Positions 1 to 11,916 of a DNA stretch of 64,000 bases are shown piece after piece. Positions within the stretch are counted from its first letter, which is position 1, and every line of letters begins with the position of its first letter. The position numbers and the translations under genes are program-made. Under the pieces are notes generated by a model that was given only the letters and a program-made list of their open reading frames with translations, was not told the DNA's origin and searched no databases. Where the stretch lies: NCBI GenBank assembly GCA_036924285.1, contig JAYKYS010000002.1, forward strand, positions 9,610,001-9,674,000, read 5' to 3'. The DNA comes from Asterella californica (taxonomy: Eukaryota; Streptophyta; Marchantiopsida; Marchantiales; Aytoniaceae).

Positions 1-2507
1 TCGAGCTTAGAGCCTTGCATAGGCGGACGGAATGAGCTGGCGCAAAAACAGCAGAGCACAAACATTCGGCGGTGCATTTTAGCGATTTCGCCAAAAACGA
101 AAGTGCTAGCGCCGTTAGCGTTACTATCTTTCCTTGTCAAGCAACCGAAAGCCATCACAAGATGAATGAAACTTCTGGGTTCCAGACAGACGAAGTTCGC
201 GCAATTTACTTTGAAGGCAAAGGGGAGGGAGGACCGCACAAGGGTCCATCCCTGCCAGCCTTTTGAATGGTCCCGACTCTCGAGGCAGGGACTTGCAGCC
301 ACCGAAGGGCGAAACATACTTCGAAGTTCCCAGGGGATCATAGTAGTTGCTCCACCCATTCTTGCAACATTTCAGAACTGAAATTGTGGGATTCGTAAAT
401 TAGTCGCCAGCTAAAAGCACATTAGCCACGTACAAAGTTTCTTCCAACCTCCCAAAGGCTAAATCGAACTGTTTCTGTAAGGAGTGTACAACCCTATGGT
501 TCCTTCTTTATCAGTTCTGCATGCACCGGTGCCAGAATGTCTCACACTTCTGAATGGCTCTGAGCCCGTGCTCCTGAAGAGTACAAAGGAGCACAAAGGA
601 GCACAAAAGGAACCGTCAAGTCCTCCTACTAACTCTAAATGGTTCAATTCTTCGCCACTTCTCGCGTTATTTATTCTAGCAGCGTGCCTTCTGGCCGACA
701 GCCGGAGAGCGCATTTGCTCTCTGTTACATTACTCTGTGCACGTGCACCTTCCTGCATACTGCACGCGCTCGACTGTGTTTCAAGTTATAACCCAAATTT
801 GAGCTGCCTAGCAAAGTGCCCGCTCAACGGGCGCACCCCCGGCTGTCCAATCTTCTAGTCACTTTTCTCCACTCTTATCCAGTTTATTCGTGCATATTCT
901 GCACTTGACGAACGGAGATAAACAGCACTTGTGGAAAGCAGGGAGAGATCAAGATTTTACTGTGCATCGTGGGTCAATCTGCTGCGTAGACAATGCCCCG
1001 AGAAGGTGGGCTGCTCCGGTAGTGCGAGGGTGATAATGGACATGGCGTTGACCATGTGAGACCTCACATCCCCTTCTTATCCTTGGCATCCTCACTATAC
1101 TCTTTTCACTCCAACTGAGTTTCGAACCATAACCTGTGAGCCAAGGATCCACATTCTTCGACCATGATCCACATTGTTCGCCAGTCCTCAAATTTGATAA
1201 GTTCCATAACTTCTCTCTTGTGCCCCTTCATCGGACCGATTCATCTGACATATACTGTGAGCGCGTAATATAATCGGCATTTCCCAACTTTTCGTGACGT
1301 TACACCACTTCATCGGCCCAACAACACTTCTCGTTGACCTTGATCTTGATTTTGACCTTGATTTTCTTGATTCCAGGATACAGAACAAAGTTAGCTCCTC
1401 TCTTTACTTCCCGGCTTCGATCCCACTAAACGAGGAGTTATGAAACTCGACCTCAAGAACGAGTAGCACGAGAAACTCTAGAGATCATGGCGTTCCGTCG
1501 GCAGGAAATTCAGAAAGATCGGAGGTTGCATGCGGTTGAGTGAGGGGCGCGAAACCGGATCGATCAATCAAACCCTAGGAACGACATGTATGGCGTCCGT
1601 CACCGCTTAGAGTAAGCGTATCTCACCATCAACCCGCAGGATCGACCTCCACCGTCACAGCATCAAAAGAACAAGTTCGACCATTGAGCGGGCCGCCCCG
1701 AAAGCGTGGAGTGGGATTCGGCCAAACGATCGGGGACAGATTTCAAAGAATATGAAGGGCGCGCGGCAACAGGAGTCGACAGCAGCTAGCGGTTGCCGAG
1801 ATGAGATAGGATGAGAGAAAGAATCAAAGAGACGCGAGGCGCTGACAAGACTTCATGAAGCTCTTTTAGAGATGGGGAAGGGAACGGAAGGAAGAAAGTG
1901 CGCACTCCACCGAGTCACAGACTCGTCACAGAAGGGAGTACGCGGCGGTTGACCGTTGGGATGGAAATGTAGCGTGAATCTGGCACGGAAAAGAAAGGGA
2001 ACGAATGGGACGCGGGCCGGGCCAATGAAAACCAACTTGGCAGGGTGATCCCCAGGAAAGGTTCGAGGTTGGACGCTGTGGCCTTGGACTGTAACTTCGG
2101 GCCACGGTCATCAACAACAAAGTCGGTGATCATATCCGCAAAGGCATTGACTGACTAGTTGAAGACGTAAGGGAAGCATTCCAGCACGGAGGAGCTTCAA
2201 GAGGGTCCACATGATAGAGACTGATATGAATATTTTCATAGCATGATTTGTCAAAGAAACTCACTCTGTGAGCTACTGCGCACCGGTCCGGGTGTTCTGG
2301 CTCCGGTTCTGCATTCATATTCTAGTCTCCTGCTGAAGTTTACAATCTTGACCTATTGACTTTTGTTGACAGTTCTGCTTAACCATTGAATTTGCTGTGA
2401 GCGTTCAGCAGATTCACAATCTGCACCTATAGCGCAGGAGTAGAATGTGGAGGGCGGAGCTATAGACATTTTCTGTGATTAAAAGAAATATGTGCTATGC
2501 AAGACAA
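1..2507. other. Intergenic sequence, no recognisable gene
   Basis: Open frames here are at most about 124 codons and none resembles a known family. A short run rich in repeated TTGACC/TTGATT-like hexamers lies at about 1333-1375. The stretch is the 3' flank of the minus-strand dehydrogenase gene and may include its 3' UTR. I see no other structure in it. Confidence 0.5.
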
Positions 2508-4715
2508 TTACCAAGCTATTTGTTGGCCATCCCAAGCAAAAAACTTGCCATTGTAACTGAGATCAGCCTTATCTATAATTGCAAGAAGCTTTGTGACAGA
2601 GTAATCAGGTGTGAAAAGCTTCTCTTTGGGAACGTTCCTTTGAAAGGGTTTTGAGAGATCAGTATTTACAGTCCCTGGGTGTAGCAGAATAAACACGATC
2701 GAAGCCTTTTGTCGGGCAGATTCGATGGATGCTGTCTTCGTCACTGCATATTCGAAACTCTCTACATATCAGAATATTGCTTGTCTTCCTCATTGCATGC
2801 ACAACCTGCAAAACCGATCGATTCCTTTCCTTGATACAGAACTTTTACTGTCTACTTTGATCCCCACTTCGATATTCCATCCACGCACACATTATTGGAT
2901 AGGCCACAGTGACTGGTTCAGATTTACTTGCACACTCTCACTCTTACCGTACGAGGCTCACTCAAAGGGTTGGCGTGTGTTTGGAGTGCATCTTCCCCGT
3001 TTGCTGGAATGGCCCTGCACAACTTTCCGCTCTTCTATTCTCACCACAGGGTGAAGGAAGAAAGACTTACGTTGATTGAGTGCGGACTTCGAAGCACGGT
3101 ACGAGTACCATCCGCCAATTTGGTTATCCCCTATTGAGCCTACCCTGGCACTCAGATTGGCAACCACTGCGGGTGCTCTGCTACTCTCCTTTCCTCGTTT
3201 TAGGAGCGGCCACATGTGCTGCAAGTCATATGGTCAAATGAACCATTCAATGAACCATTCAAAAAGTTCTGTCCGTGTCATGAACCCCTCCCGTTCATCT
3301 GGAAATCCCAAGCTAAAATGAACGAAAGGCTTGTCGACGTATTAGGAAGTGTTTCCGCAGAATCAAGTGGACGAGCAATGACCGGGGCATTACCTTGGTC
3401 ACAAGCAGGGGACCTGCAGCATTTACTTGATACGTAAGGAGCATTGCTTGAAGTTCGAGGCGACTTAGGGATGTTTCTGCATGTATTCATCAGCGACTTT
3501 TTGTAATGAGCTTCTCCTGATGACAATTTGTCGTTCCAAAAAGATTGCTACCATCATGGAACTTCTTTCAATCCGCAGAGAAGGAAAGCACACTTGGCTA
3601 CCAGGCTGGACGACGCTTGCAATTTGTAGGATCCCAGCTGTGTTCACCAAAAGATCGAGCCGACCATGTGAGCTTTGCACGGCCTTAGCAGCAGCCTGGT
3701 TCATACACTTCGATTCAGTCTGATTTATTTTGCCCAAACAAATCAACTGCATCCTCACCCTCTCTCTATTAGGCCAGAGTTGGTCGGAGACTTAAGAGCA
3801 GAAGTCAAAGGGTGAGAAATGACGGGACTGTGAGACATACTTCAATGGAGCTCTCCACTGTTACATCGAGCGGCAGTACTGACAGCCTCTCGCAATATTG
3901 TTCTTTGAGAGCTATTAGTTTCTCTGCACCGTCTGGATTGCGACACGTAGCTATAACATTGCTGTCTGCGCTTCTACTAAGCAGTTGCTTGACCTGTCCA
4001 TGAGCGCAGACCGGTATGATCAAATAAGTGGTAGACCTCACCATCGTCAGTTCGACAAAGAGCTACAGAACGTCCCAACTTACTTTCAGAAAATTATACA
4101 GGGGAGTAACCCCCATCTTCACTGTGCTCAACCCTCGTGACGACTACTTCACCAGCCCACTTGAATAAGAAAGTGAGCTAGAACACGGTTCAAGGATGTA
4201 AAGGCGAGTTAACAGTCAGCGACCAGGAATTCATCTGATTTTTTACGTTCTGCATTCTATTCCAACCCATTCGACTGAATTCGGCATCTTACTGATAGTG
4301 ATGAGTGATGAGTGATTGCCTGAGGGAACAGAAAAGAAAACCTCCTAATGAGGCAATGCACTACAGAAAGAGGTCCAACCGATCCATCAAAGGAAAAGCA
4401 GCATGTTTCACAGTCCAAGCGCTGGACCTTGCATCACTGGAAAACAATAAATACGCAACCCATAAAGCAATTCAGATTACTTACAAACTCTAGTCCAAGA
4501 CCACGGGAGGCGCCTTGCACCAAAGAAACTGCTGCACTTTCCTGCCCGGCATCTCCATGAATCGAAGCTCGGCACTCGCCGAACCAAGTCCCAGAATGCT
4601 CTCTCCCTGCAAGGACCCACCCCGGGGAGAATCCACCGAGTAATATACTTCGACAGGGCGATGACTGTGCAATCCTGGTACGATACATTAGCGCGGAGAG
4701 GGCAGCGGATGCCAT
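2508..4715 (-). CDS. Short-chain dehydrogenase/reductase, probably organelle-targeted
   Basis: NAD(P)-dependent short-chain dehydrogenase of the C-factor-like branch; the substrate is not predictable. Six exons join in phase: 4715-4485, 3993-3841, 3719-3602, 3476-3394, 3218-3071 and 2743-2508, giving 969 bases (322 aa) with a TAA stop. Introns are bounded by GT and AG. The cofactor-binding glycine motif is [10 protein letters not shown] at the end of exon 1, NTAG replaces the usual NNAG in exon 3, and the catalytic pair is in YRASK in exon 5 with a serine in ARVGSIGDN. The C-terminus [13 protein letters not shown] is typical of the family. About 65 residues before the glycine motif are rich in Ser, Arg and Ala and look like a chloroplast or mitochondrial transit peptide. 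I start at the ATG of MASAAL; the frame stays open upstream to about 4898, so a longer N-terminus is possible. Family assignment is firm; targeting is inference. Confidence 0.88.
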
Positions 4716-5289
4716 GGTTAGATTAAAAGGTTTCTGCCTCCGTCTGTGGACAACCTGCTTGCTCGAGCCAGTCAGCGGCGATCTGTACAACGACAGTGCT
4801 GGAAGTAAACAGTCAATTTCTCTGGTTAGCTCCGACCCGCGAGAGAGGGATGAAATGCCTGCCAGGCTCATACGACTGATAACTTGCGATAGGTGCATAA
4901 TCTCTCAAGTCCACGAGGGCAGGCGGTGGGAAAAGGGTGAAGCCTTGGCCTGCAGACGGCCTCGTATATCCTCAATCCTGCATGCTTCTTTCTTCTTCTT
5001 TCTAATATCTTTTTCTTGTGTAATTTCTTTCTAGGCCTATTTCGCTGTGTGGCTTTCTGGACCGCAATCACCACATTCGACGTTTCTCTAGGTTGTCTTC
5101 TTGATTAAGGTAGGCGGGTGGCAAGGATGTGAACTCGATAGTAGCAAACCAGAAGATCCCGGACTCAGGGAGTAACGTTGTTCGAACATTGAGGCATTAT
5201 ATTAAACAAGTGGCTCCGCCTGCAACGGGATTGTGAGTGGAAGCAAACAAGTCATGGTAAGCTATTTCTAGATAGGTTTTGTCTTACAG
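4716..5289. other. 5' flank of the dehydrogenase gene
   Basis: Probable promoter and 5' UTR of the minus-strand dehydrogenase. A pyrimidine-rich stretch lies at about 4985-5035. No further gene is visible. Confidence 0.4.
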
Positions 5290-5421
5290 AAGGATTATCT
5301 CATCTACTATGCGGGAAAACAACTCAGTGATTCAGAGAAGAAGTATTCTACAATTGAAAGGGAGTGTCTTGGCATGATTTACTCCTGTAGGAAGTTTAGG
5401 CACTATCTTCTAGCTAAGAAC
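5290..5421 (+). mobile_element. Orphan RNase H fragment of the giant gypsy element
   Basis: About 130 bases translate in one plus frame to RNase H-like sequence (YYAGKQLSDSEKKYSTIERE, then RKFRHYLLAKN). This closely matches the minus-strand sequence at about 37,330-37,460 in the giant element. Identity by eye is high, roughly nine bases in ten. No LTR or further pol sequence flanks it, so it is a small relic or captured piece just upstream of the dehydrogenase gene. Confidence 0.8.
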
Positions 5422-6564
5422 GGTGTCACCGAAGTCATAACATAAAAGAATGAATTTCTCAGATTTATTTATTGGTAACTGTTAAGGTTCTAGAGTTAAC
5501 TTTTAGGGTTGAAAAGATATTAGAGGGTTATCAAGAGCTTATAACTGTTGTGGGAGATCGTGATGTGATGGTGTGATCGTAGTTCATTTTTCCTGGATGT
5601 TGCCGTTATCGTTGTTGTGAAAGCAGATAATTTAGATTTTGTATCAAAATATCTGTATCGAAGATGAGGAGGTCGAGATTGTGTGATGATTGCGTTGGAG
5701 AGAAGATGAAAGATGAAACAGATTTCATCGAAGTATCTATTTCAAAGATGAGACGTTTGATATTGTATGATATTGAGTGCGATGATGAAGAGACAAATGG
5801 TTGTGCGTGCAAGCAGTACTGGGGGTGAACAAAGTTGATTGAAGTATCTGTGATAGAAATGAAAAACTTGGATGATATTTAGTGAGATGATGAAAAGGAA
5901 GAAAGTTGCGCTGGAGTGAGAAATTCTGGAATAGGAATCAATGATGAATCAGAGTTGTTTAAGTGTTCAGATGTAGAAGGTTATGTGAATGTAACTCTTT
6001 TCTCGATGACAAGCATTTCACACCCGAGATGCAATGAAGAGAAAAATGTTTGCGATTCAATTTGAAAGTCATGATTCAATCTTGGATTATTGGTCCAGAG
6101 ATAATAAGCTGAAGCTTACTCGACTACGGAGATATTTCTGAGATATTGATTTAGCTTTTGAAATTGGAAGAGATTCTTGAAAGCTATAATGATAAGTTCG
6201 ACAGCTAGAAGAGAAAAGAATAACGACATAGTTGACATGATAGTTGGTATTCCATTGTTTCTGTAGCAATGCGGTCAAATATGAGCAATTTTGTGTAATC
6301 GGGATTCTTTAGCAAGTTAGCTATACGTCTTTTATTTTTCCATGATAAACTAAAATTAACTTGATTGGAGATTTACTTCATTAAACTTGTGCAAGATGGA
6401 GTTGGATTAGAAATTTCAGTTATTGTATGTAGTTTGTGTTCATCATGGCCCAATGAGAAATAAACAATACCAAGAGAATCAGTACATACTTCTTTAAGTT
6501 ATACACAATAGAGTTAATTAGTTCATTTAAGTTTGATTTAAAGAGATTTCCTCATGGAAAACAT
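5422..6564. other. Low-complexity intergenic DNA with faint repeats
   Basis: No gene is seen. Between about 5640 and 5890 a motif resembling GAAGTATCTRTTTCAAAGATG recurs about three times at 80-110-base spacing, suggesting a decayed tandem repeat. The remainder is AT-rich without recognisable content. Confidence 0.35.
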
Positions 6565-7301
6565 AATATTAGGTCTTGGGAAGTTTAAGATTTATACTCA
6601 TTCTCGACAAGAGCATCTCTTGGAAACTTCCGAATATCTAATCTTACAAAGTCCTCACCAACACTCAAGGAAGAAGGAACCTTAAGTCCATTTCTTTGGA
6701 TAGTTCATGCAGAGTTCTTTAAATTGGCTCACCGTGAGCATGTTTGAGACTACAATATTAGGTCTTGGGAAGTTTAAATATTCATTCTCGAAAAAGGCAT
6801 CTTTATGATACTTTCGATTATCTAATCTTACAGAGTCTCCACCAACACTCAGAAAGAAAGAACCTTAAGTTCATTTCTTTAAATAATACATGAATAGTCT
6901 ATTAAATTGACTCATCGTGAGCGTGTTCGAGACTACAATATTAGCTCTTGGGAAGTTTAAGCATATACCCATTCTCGACAAGGACATCTCCTTGAAACTC
7001 CCATTTATCTAATCTTACAAAGTCTCCATCCATGCTTAGGAAGAAGTAACCTTAAGTACATTCTTTGAATAATTCATGAATAGTATTTTAAAATTGACTC
7101 ACTGCGAACGTGTTCGGGACTAAAATATTAGGTCTTGAGAAGTTTAAGACATATACTCATTCTCGACAATGGCATCTCCTTGAAACTCCTAATTATCCAA
7201 TCTTACAAAAACTCGACCATTGCTCGAGAACAAGTAAATCTAAGTCCATTGTTTTGAATAGTTCATGAACAATCTTTCTAAATTGGCTCATCATGAGTGG
7301 A
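6565..7301. repeat. Tandem array, four copies of about 187 bp
   Basis: Each unit begins AATATTAGGTCTTGGGAAG or a close variant at 6565, 6754, 6937 and 7124 (periods 189, 183 and 187). Shared landmarks are CATTCTCGACAA, ATCTAATCTTACAAAGTC, GAACCTTAAGTCCATTTC and TTGGCTCACCGTGAGC, in the same order in every copy. Copies differ by scattered substitutions and small indels, so the array is not recent. No coding capacity is evident. Confidence 0.9.
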
Positions 7302-8299
7302 GTCTTAACAAAGTGACATATGAAGTTCTTTACATACGAAGTTATATTATATAGTAACTCTAGTTCAGAAACGTTCAAATAATCAACCCACTTAGAATAA
7401 TATTATTTGAGTTGAAATAGCTAATTGATGCTTTGAAGATTAATGAATAGTTTATTGAGTGCATAATATATATCTTTCTCAAATGATATATGTGCAGTTC
7501 GTAAATCCTCTGTGGTCTTATCCATCAACTACCTCCGGTCTCTCAAACTCCACGATAGTCATCGATCAGTCTGCAATATGTCAATCATGTCTCTCAATCA
7601 AGATTACTTCTACTAGCTTTGATGGAAGTACATAATTAACTAAAAATTCTAAGTTTATTCTCTCATAAACTCATAAACTAAACGTCGTTTCATTTTAACG
7701 ACATCTCACTAATTCTCACATTCTGTACTCTCACACTCCTCTATATTACTCAATGTCATTACGATTATATGAAAACAAGGATGATGTGCTCTTCTTTGTT
7801 CTTCTATTTATACATTATAGGTTATTATTTTGATATCCTCTGGTAACTCAACCGTAACTATTTTTATTACTATGATATTATCTAGATAAGAACACTAATC
7901 ACATATGTTTTTTCTCTTTTCACATGAGGTTATTCTTTCAGAGGCAACAACTTCTAGATAGATTTTGGAATATTTTCAAGAAATCTTGAATTTCCATCCC
8001 TCTACACTAGGACTCACTAAAAGGATGACGTGCAAAATCATATTCTTGTTTTTAATGCTCACAAAGTCAATAACTCAAGTCCACCACTAACATCAATTCA
8101 AAAGGAGATAAGGGATATTTTCCACCCTCTTTCTACTTTTAAACAAGATGATAAGATAATAATGCTCAATATTTAGAAAATATCTGAATTCTATAAAAAG
8201 TACAGCTAAGTTTAATCATAACTAACTTTAGCTAGTCATGACTAACTTGATAATTCATTAAAGTACTTGAGCAGCAAATAAACATTCTCCACACTGTTC
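7302..8299. other. AT-rich sequence upstream of a gypsy relic
   Basis: No gene is recognised. The segment may contain degraded gag or leader sequence of the family C relic that follows, but I could not read any gag motif in it. Confidence 0.35.
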
Positions 8300-11200
8300 T
8301 AGAGGACACTAGAGATCGTGCACCTGAGGTTCGAGTTGAGACGAAGTACAAGACAGTGGATAAGAAGGTAAAGCTAGTTGCTGGTCCTTTATCAGAAGAC
8401 ACTAACCAACAGATGGATCGAGCTTCAAGGGAAAAGAGCTTGAGAGATCTTGCAGTGATAGGACATAAGTTCACGATGAGAACCTTGAAGAACTGAAGAT
8501 TGGATCTAATGAGTCTCTTCTACTAGAAGAGAGGATGTGCTCTCAAGGAGATGTTTTCATGACATGCGAAAGCATTTGTCTTTGAATCACATGAGATTGG
8601 GTGTGTAGACCCATACATTGTTACTCTGATGGTTATCTTCATAGTAACGCATGTGCCGTGGAACTTGAGACCAATTCCAATACCGCGGGCTCACTTGTCT
8701 AAACTGGTGGAGTTGCTGAAGGAGAAAAAATGGATGAAGATCTTGGAGCCGTAGTTTGCACCATATTCAAGTAGATGGTTTACGGTGTCAAAGAAAAATG
8801 GATCGCTGCGATTCATCCAAGACATGCAACAGGTGAACGCAGTAACAATCAGAAATGTTGGGGTGTGATCAATTGTGGATGAGTTTGCTGAAGTGTTTCC
8901 AGGAAGAGTAATTTACTCAATGGGAGATCTTTACTCAAGATATGATCAGGTTCAACTAGCGGAGGAGAGCAGAAGCTTCACGACAATGAGGACACCTTTG
9001 GGATTGATTAGGATGTGTATCTTATCACATGGAGCTACCAACTCAATAGCACACATGATAAACAGAATGAATAGAGTTCTAAGGTCCTTCATCCTTGAAA
9101 AGATGATGTCGTTCTTGGATGACATCCCCATCAAACGATGTGTGGAAGATGAGAAGAATGAAGCATTAGATCAGAAAGGGTGTCGACGACAAGTCATCGA
9201 TCACATCGCATATTGTGAGAAGATCTTATCTCGACTTGAGGAAGTTCATCTCATGCTGTCAGGTGTGAAGTCTACATTCACGATTAGAGAAGTTCTTATC
9301 GTGATCATTTGTGTGATTCGTTTGGTCGAAAGCCAGACCCAAACAAGATGGATGCGATTGAGAGGATGAAGGAGGTTTGCAACTCTTTGACAGAAGTAAG
9401 AAGATTTTTGGTGCTTGTGTATTCTATCACATTTGGATTCCTCATTAGGCGCATGTGACGGATCCATTATATGGGTTGTTACGTAAAGATCATAAGTTTA
9501 GATGGGAGGAAGAGCATACCGATGCGGTACGGAAGTTAAAGTCCTTACTATCATCTCCTCCAGTTTTAAGAAAGACTTACTACAAGGATGCTAAGGTGAT
9601 TCTTATTGTAAATACAAGTCCAGTTGCAATCGGTTGCACAATAAGACAGGATGATGAGGATAGAGACAAATTTGCGGTTAGGTTGGAGTAAAAGTGCAAA
9701 GCGCTCGTCAATGTGCATACTCGCAAGTGAAGATAGAACTATGAGGTATTGTTTCAACCAAGAAAATCGAGAAAGAGTATTTGATTGGAGCATCAATGGT
9801 GGTTGGAACTGATTGTTTGTCGTTATTAGGGATGATCATGAATTGTATGACTCATGGATCGCATATATCAAGTCGTTGAATTCGGAGTTTAGACATATCG
9901 CATGGAAGGATAATTCGATGACAGATATGTTATCTCGAGCTCGATATGATGAGGAGGATGAGATAGTTGAAGATACTGACAACGTGGTGCAAGGTTCTAT
10001 TCGATTGCACACACAGGAAGGGAAGATGAGTTGTTTGTTGAAGGGTTGTATGATGATGATTTGCTTGACATTGGAAGGTACCTTAGAACGATGGTCAAGC
10101 ATACAAGTTGGACGGATGAGATGTTTCGGAGATGTTCGGATGTTGCAGGATGCATGCCTACAACTTCATGTTGCATGATGGATTTCTTTCGAAACGACCA
10201 AAGCAAAAAGGTGAGATACTGCTACGAGTGATTTGCGACAAAGAAGATCAACAGAAGTTGCTTAGAGCATTACATGAGAGTCATTGGGCTGGACATCAAG
10301 GGATTTGGATCACTTTTATAAAGATGAAAAGACGATATTGGTGAAAAAACATGTACAGGGATGTCGTATCTTTTGTGGAGTCTTGTTTGACATGTCAGAT
10401 GTATTTGAATATTCGATATCGATATGGATTGCACGCGACTTACCCATTGGCAATCCACTTCAAGTGGGTCGTAGACTTGATGACTATACCAATTGGATTG
10501 TGTCAGATGAGATACTTGGTACTTGCTCGAGAAGATCTTTCAAATCAAGTTGAGGGTAAGACGCTTCGGACAAAGACAACTGAAGGGGTATGTAAATTTC
10601 TCTTGGAAAAGGTTGTTTGTCGATAAGGATGTGTGAGAAAGATTACTGCAGATCGAGGAGAGTTAGATGCACATGAGGCTCGTGAATTCTTTGCAAGGTG
10701 TGGGGTGAGATTGTTACTGACAACTGCTTACAACCTCGAAGAGAATGCCAAAAGTGAACGTGGTCATCCGCACATTGTGAAGGCTTTGATGAAGGTCTGC
10801 AATGGAAGGATATGCGAGTGGCCTCGACTCTTATCATTTGCGGTATGAACAGATCGAATGACGCACAGCTCGGTAACAGGTAATATGCTAGTGGAGCTCC
10901 TCACAGGTCAGAAACCTATAATGCCGATTGAAGAACACGTTCTGACATGGAGTGTGTTATCTTGGGAGGACAATCTGACTAGGGAAGAACTTCTTGCTAT
11001 TCGAATTGGACAGTTAGAGAGAAGACCTGAGGATATCCAATCTGCTTTGGATAGGCTACGAGAAGCACGGTTGAAGAACAAAGTCAAGTTTGATCTACGA
11101 CATCGTTTAAGACCTAAGGATATCAAGGAAGGTGATTGGGTGTTAGTCTATGACAACAGTCTAGACAACCAGCATAGTGCACTGCGAAAGTTTTCCAAGC

Positions 11201-11556
11201 GATGATTTGATCCGTATGTGGTGAAGAAGGTTCATGACAACGCAACTTATGCCTTGCAAGAGTTGGATGGAACAAGCTTGAAGATACCATTGACATGTAA
11301 ATGTGTCAAGATTTTCAAAAAGAGAGATGAGGAGGTCGATCTAGCAACTATCTTGACAGAATTTCAGTTCGAGGATGAGGATTATGCAATAGAGCTTGAA
11401 GATGAGGTTGACTACGATGAGAAATATGACGACAAGACGAGGTGCGTGTCGGTCCACTCTTTGGTTGGTACCTCTGGTGCATACCCGAGGATGCACAAGT
11501 TTAGAGAGGATGGATGTCGTGTCGTGGATCGACTCTTACCTAAAAATAAATTTTAG
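8300..11556 (+). pseudogene. Degenerate Ty3/gypsy pol relic (family C)
   Basis: A pol region can be followed across many frames and stops in the order protease-RT linker, reverse transcriptase, RNase H, integrase. The linker is at about 8330-8470 (VETKYKTVDKKVKLVAG). The RT includes MGDLYSRYDQVQLAEESR and the catalytic FLDD near 9115. RNase H-like text follows at about 9455-9690. The integrase zinc region has H-H near 10,270 and CLTCQ near 10,385; its core has KWVVDLM near 10,465, ADRGELDA near 10,650 and KSERGHPH near 10,755, so the three acidic positions can still be located. The C-terminal part ends in an acidic tail. Frameshifts and stops recur every few hundred bases, so it cannot be functional. 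A gag-protease relic of the same family lies at 30,390-32,951. Confidence 0.9.
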
Positions 11557-11600
11557 ATACTTATCATTATCGCTCCAATGACACTCATGGGACTAAAAAT

Positions 11601-11916
11601 GAGCTTTTTTACACAACTTCGGATCTTCACTTTCATTACATCAATGGGTAGAGCTCGCTGTTAGCTTTCCATGAGCACTTCATCTACTTCATTTGGACGC
11701 CTAGTGGAGAAGTTAAGAGACTCAAAAAATGAGAAAAGCAAGCTAGACCTTAGCTTACGAGCTTTTTGCACAACTTCGGGTCTTCACTTTCATTACATCA
11801 ATGGGTAGAGCTCGTTGTGAGCTTTCCGTGGGCACTTCGTCTACTTCATTTGAACGCTTAGTGGTGAAGTTACGAGACTCGAAAGAAGGGAAAATCAAGC
11901 TAGGCTCTAGCTTACT
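11601..11916. repeat. Two-copy tandem duplication, 158-bp unit
   Basis: Copies run 11601-11758 and 11759-11916. Both start GAGCTTTTT(T/G)(A/C)ACAAC and share TTCACTTTCATTACATCAAT, GGGTAGAGCTCG and CTTCATTTG. It lies about 45 bases after the pol relic and may be part of that element's 3' untranslated region or LTR. Confidence 0.85.

Noticed and set aside
484..858. 124-codon plus-strand open frame
   Set aside because: No family resemblance, an equally long overlapping frame on the other strand, and no splice or codon pattern supporting it.
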